A stretch of DNA of 64,000 bases from JALHVH01 sp964585685 (GCA_964585685.1 CAZPEP010000016.1:1-64000); one strand, 5' to 3'; numbered from the stretch's first letter, positions 17,130-25,894 are shown. The notes: generated by a model from the letters alone, not told the origin. Numbers and translations are program-made.

Positions 17130-18788
17130 ATGAGAAGATATCTGCTCCTCGTTATGCTCCTCTCGGCCGCTCAGGCCGGGACCGGGTGCCGCTTCCTGAA
17201 ACCTCGAACCGCGCCCTATCCTGCCGGGGTGGCGTTCCCCGTCGTCGAGGACGGCTCCGTACCGTTCCAGGGCCGGCCGGCGGGAGGGATCCGGGCGCGC
17301 GGTGGGTCCATCTACGTGAGCACCCGGATCGGCTTCGTATGGAGCATCGACGTCGCCGGTAGGAAGGCGGTGTGGATGTTCAAGACGGATAACCGTCTCC
17401 TCGAGCCGCCGTTCGTTGGGGCGGAGAACGTCTATGTGCGGGACGAAGCGGACGTTCTCTATTGCTTGAGCGCCGGTGGCGAGCTTTTATGGAAGAGGTC
17501 TGTGGGAGAGAAGATCCTGACGCCCGTCGTTGAAGGCGGGGGCCGGGTCTTTTTTGGCACCGACAAGGGAAGGCTCTGGTCGATCGCCATCGACGGGAAG
17601 AATGACCGCGTGTTGCAGGCGGGCGGGCCCGTCGCCGGCGGCCCCCTGGTTTCCGGTTCCCGAGTTATCTTTGGGTCCGACGATGGGGATCTCCACGTCC
17701 AGGAGCTCGGAGGGGAGGCCACGTGGACCTTCCGGGCGCCCGGCAAGATCGTCGGACCGATCGGAAGCGACGGGAAGTTCCTTTTCTTCAGTACCGCGGA
17801 CCGCAGGCACTTTTGCCTGAAGATCGGTGCGAAGGGACCGAAATGGAAGGTCCGGCTCGGAGGTGTGCCGGCGACCGAACCCGTCGTCCGCGGCGGCAGG
17901 CTCTATTTCCTGGCGACGAACAGCGTCCTGTACTGCATCCGGAGATCCGGCGGAGACGTCCTCTGGTGGGCAAATGTCCCTTCCCGGACGGCCTACGACC
18001 TCGCGGTGGTCGAGGACAAGGTGATCGTGGCCTCGCTCTCCTCCGTCCTGCTGGCTTTTAACGCCCTGACGGGGCGCAAGGTTGGCGAGTTCGCGGCCGG
18101 GCGAGACCTCCGCGCCAACGCCGCCTGGGCCGACCCTTTTCTTGTGATCGTCCATCACGACGCCGTGACCGACGAGGGTAAGCTCGTTCTCTTGAAGAAG
18201 GAAGTCCAGGTCCTCCTGTCGCCGCAAAAGGCCTCGCCCCTGCCGGTAGGCGAGGAGATCCCCTTCTCGGTCTCCGTCATCGGCTTTTTCGAGCCCCGGT
18301 ACGAGTTCTACGTTAAGACCGGAGATAAGCGCGAGGTCATTCAAAAGGCCTCCGAAAAAAGCGCCTGGACCTGGTATGCGGAAACCGAAGGCTCCTACAC
18401 TATCGGGGTCTCGGTGACCGATGCCAAACAGGCTCGGGAGGTTGAGGTCCCTTTCGTCATCGTTAAACGCCCCGTTCAAGTCACGCTAGCCCCCCAGAAA
18501 GCCTCGCCTCAACCGGCAGGGGAGGAGATTCCCTTCTCCGTTACCGCCGTAGGCTTCCTCGAACCCCGGTACGAGTTCTATGTCAAGACCGGGGACAAGC
18601 GCGAGGTCGCCCAGGCGGCCTCCGAAAAAAGCACTTGGACCTGGAACGCGGCGGCCGAAGGCACTTACACCGTCGGGGTCGTGGTGACCGACGCCACGCA
18701 GTCCAAGGAGGCCGAGATTCCCTTCGTCATCGAAAAACGGCTCGAGAAAAAACTCGGAGCACCCGATAAAAAGGAGATAGCGAAATGA
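17130..18788 (+). CDS. PQQ-like beta-propeller lipoprotein with two C-terminal Ig-like repeats
   Basis: This 552-residue protein begins with a lipoprotein-type signal (MRRYLLLVMLLSAAQ, then AGTGC; the lipobox is imperfect). About residues 45-350 form a PQQ/BamB-like beta-propeller with repeated blades, for example GFVWSIDVAGRKAVWMF and NSVLYCIRRSGGDVLWW. Two tandem copies of a ~90-residue domain follow (about 359-448 and 449-538). Both begin with a LSPQKASP/LAPQKASP segment and share RYEFYVKTGDKREV, and look like Ig-like surface domains. It overlaps the HD gene by ATGA. A BamB-like or surface-binding role is possible but unproven. Confidence 0.78.
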   Translation: MRRYLLLVMLLSAAQAGTGCRFLKPRTAPYPAGVAFPVVEDGSVPFQGRPAGGIRARGGSIYVSTRIGFVWSIDVAGRKAVWMFKTDNRLLEPPFVGAENVYVRDEADVLYCLSAGGELLWKRSVGEKILTPVVEGGGRVFFGTDKGRLWSIAIDGKNDRVLQAGGPVAGGPLVSGSRVIFGSDDGDLHVQELGGEATWTFRAPGKIVGPIGSDGKFLFFSTADRRHFCLKIGAKGPKWKVRLGGVPATEPVVRGGRLYFLATNSVLYCIRRSGGDVLWWANVPSRTAYDLAVVEDKVIVASLSSVLLAFNALTGRKVGEFAAGRDLRANAAWADPFLVIVHHDAVTDEGKLVLLKKEVQVLLSPQKASPLPVGEEIPFSVSVIGFFEPRYEFYVKTGDKREVIQKASEKSAWTWYAETEGSYTIGVSVTDAKQAREVEVPFVIVKRPVQVTLAPQKASPQPAGEEIPFSVTAVGFLEPRYEFYVKTGDKREVAQAASEKSTWTWNAAAEGTYTVGVVVTDATQSKEAEIPFVIEKRLEKKLGAPDKKEIAK

Positions 18789-19333
18789 CGCGCGAAGACG
18801 CCTTGTCGCTGGTCCACAGTCATCTGAAGAACAGGAACCTGATCAAGCATTGCCTGGCCGTCGAGGCCTGCATGAAAGCGGCCGCGTTAAAGCTTGGGCA
18901 CCATCCTGACTCATGGGGGTTGGCGGGCCTCGTCCACGATCTTGATTACGAGGTCACCGAAAAGAGCCCTGAGCTCCATACGGTGGAAACGGTGAAGGTC
19001 CTCGAGGGACGGACCGTCGATCCTGTCGTCGTCCACGCGGTCCGGGCGCACGCCGGGAAAGTCCCGTGCGAGAGCCCCATGGACTGGGCGATCTATTCCA
19101 TCGATCCCCTGACCGGGCTGATCATCGCGGCGGCCCTGATGCATCCAGAAAAGAAGCTCAAGGCCATCGACCTCGAGTTCGTAAAGAGGCGCTACAAGGA
19201 GAAGAGCTTCGCCAAGGGCGCACGCCGCGAGGAGATCGAGAAGTGCGTGAACCTCGGCCTCGGCCTCGACGAGTTCATCTCCGTCTGTCTCGGAGCGATG
19301 CAAGGCATCGACGTGGACCTTGGGCTGGCATGA
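18785..19333 (+). CDS. HD-domain metal-dependent phosphohydrolase family protein
   Basis: This 182-residue protein carries the HD-superfamily ligands: His in LIKHCLAVEACM, the His-Asp doublet in GLVHDLDYE and an Asp in YSIDPLTGLI. It has no attached signalling domain. The family includes predicted nucleotide or RNA phosphohydrolases (TIGR00277/HDIG type), but the substrate is unknown. Its ATG overlaps the stop of the PQQ gene (ATGA). The tungstate transporter operon begins 31 bases after its stop, so the genes may be co-transcribed. Confidence 0.85.
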   Translation: MTREDALSLVHSHLKNRNLIKHCLAVEACMKAAALKLGHHPDSWGLAGLVHDLDYEVTEKSPELHTVETVKVLEGRTVDPVVVHAVRAHAGKVPCESPMDWAIYSIDPLTGLIIAAALMHPEKKLKAIDLEFVKRRYKEKSFAKGARREEIEKCVNLGLGLDEFISVCLGAMQGIDVDLGLA

Positions 19334-19364
19334 CGGTCGGGGCCGCGGGAACGGAGAAATTAAG

Positions 19365-20243
19365 ATGACGAAGAACAGCTTCCGAACGGCGATTCTTTGC
19401 GCGACGATCGTCTCCGGGATAGCTTTGAGCGCGTGGGCTGCGGCCCCCCTGGGCGGGGACGCGGCGGGAGCGGGAGCATCCCGGGACCTGATCCTGGCGA
19501 CGACCACGAGCCTCCAGGATTCCGGGCTCCTCGATATCCTCCTCCCGCGGTTCGAGGCGTTGTTCCCGTACCGCGTCAAGGCGATCGCCGTAGGCTCCGG
19601 CGAAGCCTTGAGGATGGGGGAGCAGGGGAGCGCCGACGTCCTCGTCGTCCATTCTCCCGCCGACGAGGAAAAGTTCATGGCCGCCGGGTTCGGCAAGGAA
19701 CGGAAGGAGCTGATGTCCAACGATTTCGTCATCGTCGGGCCGACCGGGGATCCGGCCAAGGTCCGGGGGCTTTCTGTCGCCGACTCCCTGCGGTCGATTA
19801 GCGGCCGCGGGTCCGTCTTCGTTTCCAGGGCTGACGCTTCGGGAACGGATAAGAAGGAAAAGGGCCTCTGGAAAAAGACCGGCCTGACCCCGGCGGGAGC
19901 GTGGTATCTCGAGAGCGGCCAAGGAATGGCTGAAACCCTGAGGATCGCTTCAGAAAAGGCGGGCTATACCCTGACGGACAGGGGAACCTTCCTCGCCGTC
20001 AGGGCGCGGCTGGACCTTGTCGTGCTCGTCGAAGGGGAGGCCGACCTGCTGAACGTCTATCATGTCATCACGGTCAATCCTGAGAGGCACGCGGACATCG
20101 ATATCCTGGGCGCCGAGGCGTTCATGGAATTCCTCCTGAGTTCGGCCACCCAGAAGGCCATCGGCGAGTTCGGGCTGGACAAGTTCGGCGTTCCGTTGTT
20201 CAAGCCCGTCCTGAAAGCGCCCGTGACAGGCGCCAGGGAATAA
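19365..20243 (+). CDS. tupA: Tungstate-type ABC transporter substrate-binding protein (TupA-like)
   Basis: This 292-residue periplasmic oxyanion-binding protein has a signal peptide (about residues 1-25, cleavage after WAA). The mature part starts DLILATTTSLQDSGLLD, the TTTS oxyanion-binding motif of TupA. Other family segments are ADVLVVHSPADEEKF, MSNDFVIVGP, SRADASGTDKKE and YTLTDRGTFLA. ATG 19365 follows a GGAG site and yields the signal peptide; the longer frame from 19320 overlaps the HD gene. Tungstate is favoured over molybdate because of TupA-like motifs and the AOR gene nearby, but specificity is inferred. Confidence 0.9.
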   Translation: MTKNSFRTAILCATIVSGIALSAWAAAPLGGDAAGAGASRDLILATTTSLQDSGLLDILLPRFEALFPYRVKAIAVGSGEALRMGEQGSADVLVVHSPADEEKFMAAGFGKERKELMSNDFVIVGPTGDPAKVRGLSVADSLRSISGRGSVFVSRADASGTDKKEKGLWKKTGLTPAGAWYLESGQGMAETLRIASEKAGYTLTDRGTFLAVRARLDLVVLVEGEADLLNVYHVITVNPERHADIDILGAEAFMEFLLSSATQKAIGEFGLDKFGVPLFKPVLKAPVTGARE

Positions 20244-20245
20244 GC

Positions 20246-20965
20246 TTGGAGCTCATTTGGACCGGACTCCGCCAAGCCTTCGGGATGCTGGCGTCGCTGG
20301 ATCCTGAAGTTGCCCGGGCGGCCCTACTCACTCTTAAAGTGTCCGGGCTCGCGACCTTGCTCGCGCTCGCTCTGGGGATCCCGCTGGGTCTCTGGCTATC
20401 GATGGCTCGCTTTCCCGGAAGACGCCTACTCATTTCCCTCATCAATACGGGCATGGGGCTTCCTCCGGTCGTCGTCGGCCTCTTCGTCGCCCTGTTCCTC
20501 TGGCGGACGGGCCCCCTGGGCGGGCTCCATCTCATCTACACCCCGGCGGCCATGGTGATCGCCCAGGTGATCATCGTCGTGCCGATCATCGCCGGGCTTT
20601 CCCTCGCGGCCTTCCAGAACATCGATCCCTTGGCCGTCCTCCAGGCTAGGGCCCTCGGAGCCTCGAATCTCCAGGCCGCCCTCGTCCTGTTCCGGGAGGC
20701 CCGTCTCCCGCAGTTGGCCGCCGTGATGGCCGGCTTCGGCGGCGCCATCTCCGAGGTCGGGGCCGTTCTGATGGTCGGCGGGAACATCAAAGGCCATACC
20801 CGGGTTCTGACGACGGCCATCGTCCAAGAGACGCGGATGGGGCGTTTCGAGGTTGCGATCGCGCTTTCCCTCGTTCTTCTGGCCTTGAGCTTCGCCGTTA
20901 ATTTCCTCCTGACTTCGATCCAGCAGAAAGGAGCCAAGGCGTGGAAGCCGCACACCTGGAAATGA
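20246..20965 (+). CDS. tupB: Tungstate ABC transporter permease (TupB-like)
   Basis: This 239-residue inner-membrane permease has about five transmembrane helices and the MetI-like EAA loop (QARALGASNLQAALVLFREARLP region), which contacts the ATPase. SEVGAVLMVGGNIKGHTRVLTTAI is characteristic of the TupB/WtpB group. The start is TTG 20246, two bases after the tupA stop, with AGGGA upstream. The 3' end overlaps tupC by 25 bases. It forms the channel for the anion delivered by the TupA-like protein. Confidence 0.9.
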   Translation: MELIWTGLRQAFGMLASLDPEVARAALLTLKVSGLATLLALALGIPLGLWLSMARFPGRRLLISLINTGMGLPPVVVGLFVALFLWRTGPLGGLHLIYTPAAMVIAQVIIVVPIIAGLSLAAFQNIDPLAVLQARALGASNLQAALVLFREARLPQLAAVMAGFGGAISEVGAVLMVGGNIKGHTRVLTTAIVQETRMGRFEVAIALSLVLLALSFAVNFLLTSIQQKGAKAWKPHTWK

Positions 20966-22050
20966 CGGGGGTTCGACACGCCTATGGGACGGTCCCCGTC
21001 CTGGACGTCCCCCGCTTCTCCGTCTTCAGCAGGGAATGTCTTGCCGTGCTGGGGCCCAACGGGTCCGGCAAGAGCACGCTCCTACGCCTCGCCTCCCTCC
21101 AGGAAAGACCCACTCAGGGGAAGATATCGTACAGGGGCGAGGAGATCCGTCCAAGGAATGGCCTGGATATCAGGCGCCGTTTCGTGCTTCTGCTCCAGAG
21201 GCCGTTCCTGTTCGCCGGCTCCGTCGAACGGAATATCCTTTATGGGATGAAGGTCCGCAGGGTCCCTCGTCCGGAAATGAAGCGGCGGCTCGAAAAGGCG
21301 GCCTCCCTCTTTTCCGTCGGGCATCTTCTATGCCGGGACGCGCGGAAGCTCTCCGGAGGGGAAGCCCAGCGGGTCAACCTCGCGCGGGCGTTCGTCCTCG
21401 AGCCCGACATTCTGTTCCTGGACGAGCCGTTCTCTCCGCTCGACGCCCCGAGCCGGGAAGAGCTCATCGCCGAACTCGGCCGCGTCCTCCGGGCGACCGG
21501 GCAGACCGCCGTCTTCGTCACGCACCACCGGGAAGAGGCTGCGTATCTGGGCGACCGTTTAGCCGTTCTCTCCGGCGGGAAACTCCTGCAGGAGGGCCCG
21601 ACGGAAGAGGTTTTTGCCGCGCCGGCCGACGACGAGGCGGCACGGCTCCTCGGCCACGCGACGCTCCTCAAGGGCGTCGTCGAGGAACAGAGGGGAGACC
21701 TCCTCATCATCTCCTACGGCGGACGCCGGATCCTGGCCGCCGGACGGGCCGACGCGCGTTCCGAAGTCATGCTCTTCGTCAGGCCCGAGGATGTCCTCCT
21801 TGCCAGACAGCGGTTCGAGAGCAGTATCCGGAACTGGTTCGAAGGGCGGGTGACCGAGGTCGCGCCTTCCGACCGTTTCGCCCTTATCACCCTGGACTGC
21901 GGATTCCCGCTGAAGGCCCTGCTGACGAAAGCGTCCGTCGAAGAGCTTGGCATCCGTCCCGGGGAGACCGCTTGGGCGGGGGTCAAGGCGTCCTCCCTGA
22001 GGGCCCTGCCGGCGGCTGCGGAGAACGAGAACGGGAATGGAGAAGGATGA
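20941..22050 (+). CDS. tupC: Tungstate/molybdate ABC transporter ATP-binding protein with C-terminal TOBE-like domain
   Basis: This 369-residue ATPase powers the transporter. Walker A is GPNGSGKST (about residue 37), the signature is LSGGEAQRVNLARA and Walker B is ILFLDEPF, followed by the switch His in FVTHHREE. The C-terminal ~120 residues (MLFVRPEDVLLAR, FEGRVTEVAPSDRFALITL) form a TOBE/Mop-like domain typical of oxyanion importers. It may sense the intracellular anion level. GTG 20941 lies within tupB; moeA begins 14 bases before its stop. Confidence 0.9.
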   Translation: MEAAHLEMTGVRHAYGTVPVLDVPRFSVFSRECLAVLGPNGSGKSTLLRLASLQERPTQGKISYRGEEIRPRNGLDIRRRFVLLLQRPFLFAGSVERNILYGMKVRRVPRPEMKRRLEKAASLFSVGHLLCRDARKLSGGEAQRVNLARAFVLEPDILFLDEPFSPLDAPSREELIAELGRVLRATGQTAVFVTHHREEAAYLGDRLAVLSGGKLLQEGPTEEVFAAPADDEAARLLGHATLLKGVVEEQRGDLLIISYGGRRILAAGRADARSEVMLFVRPEDVLLARQRFESSIRNWFEGRVTEVAPSDRFALITLDCGFPLKALLTKASVEELGIRPGETAWAGVKASSLRALPAAAENENGNGEG

Positions 22051-23263
22051 GATGATCGATTATGAAGCGGCCCGGAAGGCGGTCTTTGAAGCGGCCCGGC
22101 CTTTAGGGACAGAGGAGGTTCGGCTGGAGGAGGCTTTCCGGAGGGTCCTTGCGGCCGACATCGTCTCGCCCCGGGCCCTCCCTCCCTTCGACAATTCGGC
22201 CATGGACGGCTACGCCGTCCGGAGCTTCGACACGGCCGCGGGAACGGTCTCCCTCCGCATAGCCGGGGAAGCCCCCGCCGGTACGATGTTGTCCGATCCT
22301 GTCGCCCCCGGGACCGCGGTCAAGATCATGACCGGGGCCCCGGTCCCGCCGGGAGCCGACGCCGTCATTCCGCGCGAGGACGTCCGGGAGGGCTCTGAGG
22401 AGATCGTCGTCTCTCGGCCGGTCGCTTCGGGGGCGAACATCCGCCGATCGGGGGAGGACATCCGGAAAGGGGAAATCGTCCTCGAAAAAGGGGCGCTCCT
22501 CAATTCGGCCGCGGTCGGCTTCCTGGCCGCGCTCGGAATCGCGAAGGTCCCTGTCTCCCTTCGGCCGGCCGTGGCTGCGATCACGACGGGCGGTGAGATA
22601 CGGGACGTTTCGGAGACGCTCGATCCGGGCGCCATTTACGACAGCAACAGCTACGTCCTCGGGGCCCAGATCGCCTCGGCCGGCGCCCGGCTCTCCTTCG
22701 CCGGTAGGGCCGGGGACGACTTGGGAGCAACCGTCGCCGTCCTCCGGGACGCCATCCGAACCTGCCGGGTCGTTATCACGACGGGCGGCGTTTCGATGGG
22801 GGATTACGACCTCGTCCGGGACGCCTTCGAGGCGATCGGCGCGCGACGCGTCTTCTGGAAAGTCGCCCAGAAGCCCGGCATGCCTCTGGCCTTTTATGTT
22901 CTCGATGGAACCGACGGTCCTCGCTGGCTCTTCGGGTTGCCGGGCAATCCCGGGGCCGTGATGATCCTGTTCGAAGAGTACGTGCGCGCGTTCCTGGGAC
23001 TTATTTCCGGTCGGACCGATTCCCTTCCGGAGGAGCTCGAGGTCCGGCTCGCCCGGGAAACTAAAAAGAAAAACGGCCGCCTTCATTTCCTCCGGGTGAA
23101 GCTCTCGACGAGAGACGGGGAGATCTGGGCGGCAGAAACGGGCGGACAAGGGTCAGGCTTGCTGAGGAGCATGGTTCCGGTGGACGCCCTGGCCCTGATC
23201 CCGGCCGAGGCGGAATTCTTGCCGGCCGGGACGAAGGTCAAAGCGCACCGGGTCGGGTGGTAA
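22037..23263 (+). CDS. moeA: Molybdopterin molybdotransferase MoeA
   Basis: MoeA inserts molybdate (or tungstate) into adenylylated molybdopterin. The 408-residue protein has the four-domain layout. PPFDNSAMDGYAVR is near residue 55, MTGAPVPPGADAVIPRED follows, and then comes the MoCF-binding domain with VITTGGVSMGDYD and LFGLPGNPGAVM. The C-terminal domain IV ends at residue 408. It is translationally coupled to the transporter ATPase (14-base overlap) and one base ahead of moaA, linking metal uptake directly to cofactor assembly. Confidence 0.95.
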   Translation: MEKDEMIDYEAARKAVFEAARPLGTEEVRLEEAFRRVLAADIVSPRALPPFDNSAMDGYAVRSFDTAAGTVSLRIAGEAPAGTMLSDPVAPGTAVKIMTGAPVPPGADAVIPREDVREGSEEIVVSRPVASGANIRRSGEDIRKGEIVLEKGALLNSAAVGFLAALGIAKVPVSLRPAVAAITTGGEIRDVSETLDPGAIYDSNSYVLGAQIASAGARLSFAGRAGDDLGATVAVLRDAIRTCRVVITTGGVSMGDYDLVRDAFEAIGARRVFWKVAQKPGMPLAFYVLDGTDGPRWLFGLPGNPGAVMILFEEYVRAFLGLISGRTDSLPEELEVRLARETKKKNGRLHFLRVKLSTRDGEIWAAETGGQGSGLLRSMVPVDALALIPAEAEFLPAGTKVKAHRVGW

Positions 23264-23264
23264 C

Positions 23265-24224
23265 GTGAGAGACCTCCACGACCGGACGATCAACTACATG
23301 CGCCTGTCGGTGACCGACCGGTGCAACCTGCGGTGCATCTACTGCTCTCCGGGCCGCGAATTCCGCTTCCTCCCCCCGAAGGAGATCCTGTCCTACGAGG
23401 AATTTCTTCGGCTGGCCGGCCTCGCGCTGGAGATCGGCGTCGTCAAATTCCGGGTGACGGGCGGGGAGCCCCTCGTCCGCAAGGGCCTCGCGGGATTCGT
23501 CCGATCGCTCGTCGGTCTCAAGGGGGCCGACGACATCTCCCTCACGACCAACGGCATCCTGCTCAAGGACCATCTGGACGAGCTTTGGGACGCGGGCCTG
23601 AAGCGGATCAACATCAGTCTGGACACTTTGGACCCGCAGACCTTCGAGGAGATCACCGGAGGAGGGCGGCTTGCCGATGTTCTCGGGGCCATCGACGGCG
23701 CGCTCGCCAAGGGTTTCGCTCCTGTCAAGATCAACGTCGTTCTCCTCAAGGGCAAGAACGACGACGTCTCGCGATTCGTGGCCCTGGCGCGGGAGAAGCC
23801 GGTCCATGTCCGCTTCATAGAGCTCATGGACTTCTCCCCCGCCCGCGGCTATTTCGTCTCGTGCGCCGACGCCAGGGCCCGGCTCGCCTCTTTCGGCCCT
23901 CTGGAAAGGGCTCCGGCTCCTGAGGGCGCCGGCCCCGCGCGGTACTATACGATGTCCGGGCTGGCGGGGAGCTTCGGATTCATAAGCCCTTATTCCGACC
24001 ACTTCTGCGCTTCGTGCAACAGGCTCCGGGTTTCGTCGGACGGACGCCTCCTGCCGTGCCTGTTCGCCGCGGAGGCGGTCGACCTGAAATCCCTGATGAG
24101 GGCCGGGATCGACGACGATCGTCTCAAGGACGTCCTCAAGGACGCCCTCTCGCGGAAGCCTCGGAACAAGGAAGCGGCGGCCGGGGGAGCGAGAGGGAAC
24201 GGGTTGAGGACGATCGGAGGTTAG
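23265..24224 (+). CDS. moaA: GTP 3',8-cyclase MoaA (radical SAM)
   Basis: MoaA converts GTP to 3',8-cyclo-GTP, the first step of molybdopterin synthesis. The radical-SAM cluster motif CNLRCIYC places Cys at 20, 24 and 27. The SAM-binding segment FRVTGGEPLVRKG follows. The second 4Fe-4S cluster is ligated by CASCNRLRVSSDGRLLPC. The protein ends in RTIGG, the C-terminal double glycine needed by MoaA. At 319 residues its length is normal. The start is GTG 23265, directly after the moeA stop. Confidence 0.96.
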   Translation: MRDLHDRTINYMRLSVTDRCNLRCIYCSPGREFRFLPPKEILSYEEFLRLAGLALEIGVVKFRVTGGEPLVRKGLAGFVRSLVGLKGADDISLTTNGILLKDHLDELWDAGLKRINISLDTLDPQTFEEITGGGRLADVLGAIDGALAKGFAPVKINVVLLKGKNDDVSRFVALAREKPVHVRFIELMDFSPARGYFVSCADARARLASFGPLERAPAPEGAGPARYYTMSGLAGSFGFISPYSDHFCASCNRLRVSSDGRLLPCLFAAEAVDLKSLMRAGIDDDRLKDVLKDALSRKPRNKEAAAGGARGNGLRTIGG

Positions 24225-24227
24225 CGA

Positions 24228-24698
24228 ATGAAACTGACGCATGTCGATGCTAAGGGTGGGCCGCGCATGGTCGATGTCGGCAGCAAGGACGAAACCGTGC
24301 GGACGGCGGTGGCCTGCGGCGAGATCAAACTCGCTCGCAAGACGCTCGAACTCATCGCTGCGAACGCCGTCCCCAAGGGCGAAGTCCTGAACACCGCCCG
24401 CCTGGCCGGCATCCAGGCGGCGAAGAAGGCGTCCGAGTGGATCCCGCTTTGCCACCCTCTGCGCCTTACCCATATCGACGTAGCGGTCGTGCCCTTACCC
24501 GGCAAAGGGCTCGTCCGGGTGACCGCCACGGTCAAGGCGATCGACCGGACGGGCGTCGAGATGGAGGCCCTGACGGCCGTGGCCGCGGCCTGCCTGACCG
24601 CCTACGATATGTGCAAGGCCGTGGATAAGAGGATGGTCATCGGGGAGATTCACTTGGTGTCGAAGGAAGGGGGCAAGAGTGGTCCGTTCACGTGGTGA
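24228..24698 (+). CDS. moaC: Cyclic pyranopterin monophosphate synthase MoaC
   Basis: MoaC makes cPMP from the MoaA product. This 156-residue protein carries the family motifs MVDVGSKDETVRTAVACG, IPLCHPLRLTHIDV and AVDKRMVIGEIHLVSKEGGKSG, with the active-site Lys residues in the last. Length and motif order are typical. It starts four bases after moaA and its 3' end overlaps the MOSC gene by 20 bases. Together the two genes cover the first half of molybdopterin synthesis. Confidence 0.96.
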   Translation: MKLTHVDAKGGPRMVDVGSKDETVRTAVACGEIKLARKTLELIAANAVPKGEVLNTARLAGIQAAKKASEWIPLCHPLRLTHIDVAVVPLPGKGLVRVTATVKAIDRTGVEMEALTAVAAACLTAYDMCKAVDKRMVIGEIHLVSKEGGKSGPFTW

Positions 24699-25164
24699 GG
24701 GGGGGGCCGTCGTCTCCGTCAACATCAGCCGGACGAAGGGCGTCCGCAAAGCCCCGGTCCTGGGATGCCGCGTCGTTCCCGGCCTTGGCCTCGAGGGCGA
24801 CGCCCATGCCGGGGACGGACATCGTCAGGTCAGTCTTTTAGCCCTGGAGAGCATCGAAAAGATGAGGGTGGAGGGCCTCGACGTCGGACCCGGGGACTTC
24901 GCCGAGAACATCACGACCTCCGGGCTCGAGCTCGTGTCGCTTCCCGTCGGGACAGTCCTCCGCGTCGGCGGTGGGGCGCGTCTCGAGGTTAGCCAGATAG
25001 GCAAGGTCTGCCATGACCGCTGCGCCATCTTCGAGCAGGCGGGGGATTGCGTCATGCCCAGAGAAGGGATCTTTGCCCGCGTCCTCGCGGGCGGGCAGAT
25101 CGGGCCGGGAGACCGCGTCGAGGTCGAATCCCGGCCGGACGATAAGGAGGAGGGTCATGCTTGA
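24679..25164 (+). CDS. Stand-alone MOSC-domain protein
   Basis: This 161-residue protein is a MOSC (Moco sulfurase C-terminal) domain with little else. It shows VNISRTKGVRKAPV, GLEGDAHAGDGHRQVSLLALES, DFAENITTSGL and the invariant Cys in GKVCHDRCAIFEQAGDCVMPREG. Such stand-alone proteins are predicted to bind sulfur or the pterin cofactor, and often neighbour mog/moaB in anaerobes. Start GTG 24679 lies inside moaC, and the stop overlaps the mog gene by 8 bases. Its exact reaction is unknown. Confidence 0.9.
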   Translation: MVRSRGEGGAVVSVNISRTKGVRKAPVLGCRVVPGLGLEGDAHAGDGHRQVSLLALESIEKMRVEGLDVGPGDFAENITTSGLELVSLPVGTVLRVGGGARLEVSQIGKVCHDRCAIFEQAGDCVMPREGIFARVLAGGQIGPGDRVEVESRPDDKEEGHA

Positions 25165-25657
25165 AGGCATCCGGTTCGCGGTCCTGACGATATCGGATCG
25201 TTCCTCGAGGGGCGAACGCGCCGACGCGAGCGGCCCGCTCCTCGAGGCGATCGTCAGGCAGAGCGGCGGCGAAGTCGTGCGGTCGGCGATCCTTCCCGAT
25301 GACAGACCGGCCATTAGGGCGGAGCTCGAAGCGATCGCCGACGCCGGGGCAGCCGATATCGTCCTGACCACCGGAGGGACCGGTTTCGCGCCGCGAGACG
25401 TGACGCCGGAGGCGACCCGCGACGTCCTGGACAAAGAAGTCCCCGGTCTCGCCGAGGCCATGCGGGCTGAAAGCTTGAAGAAGACCGGGACGGCCATGCT
25501 GTCCCGCGCGGTCGCCGGCATCCGGAAGGCGACGCTTATCATCAATCTTCCCGGAAGTCCGAAGGCTGCCCGCGAGAACTTCGAGGTTGTCCTTCCGGCG
25601 CTATCCCATGCTGTCGAGCTCATGAAGGGCCGCGTCGGCGACTGCGGCAAGCCCTGA
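25157..25657 (+). CDS. mog: Molybdopterin adenylyltransferase-type protein (MogA/MoaB)
   Basis: This 166-residue protein is a MoCF-domain protein predicted to adenylylate molybdopterin before MoeA inserts the metal. The motifs are FAVLTISDRSSRGERADASG, VLTTGGTGFAPRDVTPEAT and INLPGSPKAARENFEVVLPAL. ATG 25157 follows AAGGAGGAGGG by 2-3 bases; the frame is open further upstream, but that part overlaps the MOSC gene. It is the last gene of the long tup-moe-moa operon. A cluster of palindromic repeats follows, without a standard terminator. Confidence 0.93.
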   Translation: MLEGIRFAVLTISDRSSRGERADASGPLLEAIVRQSGGEVVRSAILPDDRPAIRAELEAIADAGAADIVLTTGGTGFAPRDVTPEATRDVLDKEVPGLAEAMRAESLKKTGTAMLSRAVAGIRKATLIINLPGSPKAARENFEVVLPALSHAVELMKGRVGDCGKP

Positions 25658-25680
25658 GCAGATCGCCCGCGGCAGCCGAG

Positions 25681-25746
25681 GTGCAGCCGTAGGCTTCCGC
25701 CTGCGCTTAGATCGATTGAGAGCGCAACCTAAAGGTTGCGGCTACA
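25681..25746. repeat. Inverted pair of GCCGCAGG/AAGGTTGCGGC-type repeats upstream of the MobB-ThiF gene
   Basis: GTGCAGCCGTAGGCTTCCGC (from 25681) and CGCAACCTAAAGGTTGCGGC (25723-25742) are imperfect inverted copies of one motif. Related copies occur after the MobB-ThiF coding region at 26989-27109. The unit resembles a REP-type dispersed palindrome. It may act as a transcript end for the mog operon. Confidence 0.65.
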
Positions 25747-25750
25747 ACTC

Positions 25751-25858
25751 CCCCCTTTTCAAAAGGAGGATCGGGAGAAATAAGTACCCCCCTTTGTAAA
25801 AGGGGGTGAGGAGGGGATGGATGTCCCCCTTTGTAAAAGGGGGGTTGGGGGGATTTTT
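25751..25858. repeat. Three near-tandem CCCCCTTT-TAAAAGGGGG palindromes
   Basis: Three palindromic units start near 25750, 25787 and 25825, spaced 36-38 bases apart. The second and third share CCCCCTTTGTAAAAGGGGG exactly. The first is diverged (CCCCTTTTCAAAAGGAGG). Each is followed by a G-rich arm (GTGAGGAGGGG, GTTGGGGGGATTTTT). The last reads like a hairpin plus T-run and could terminate transcription from mog. It precedes the MobB-ThiF start by about 40 bases. Confidence 0.7.
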
Positions 25859-25894
25859 GACAGTCCCCGGGCCCTATGTTATAAAAAGCCCGAG

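Noticed and set aside
25751..25858. CRISPR array
   Set aside because: The three units are palindromes with 36-38-base period but no unique spacers of constant length and no cas genes. They fit dispersed palindromic repeats.
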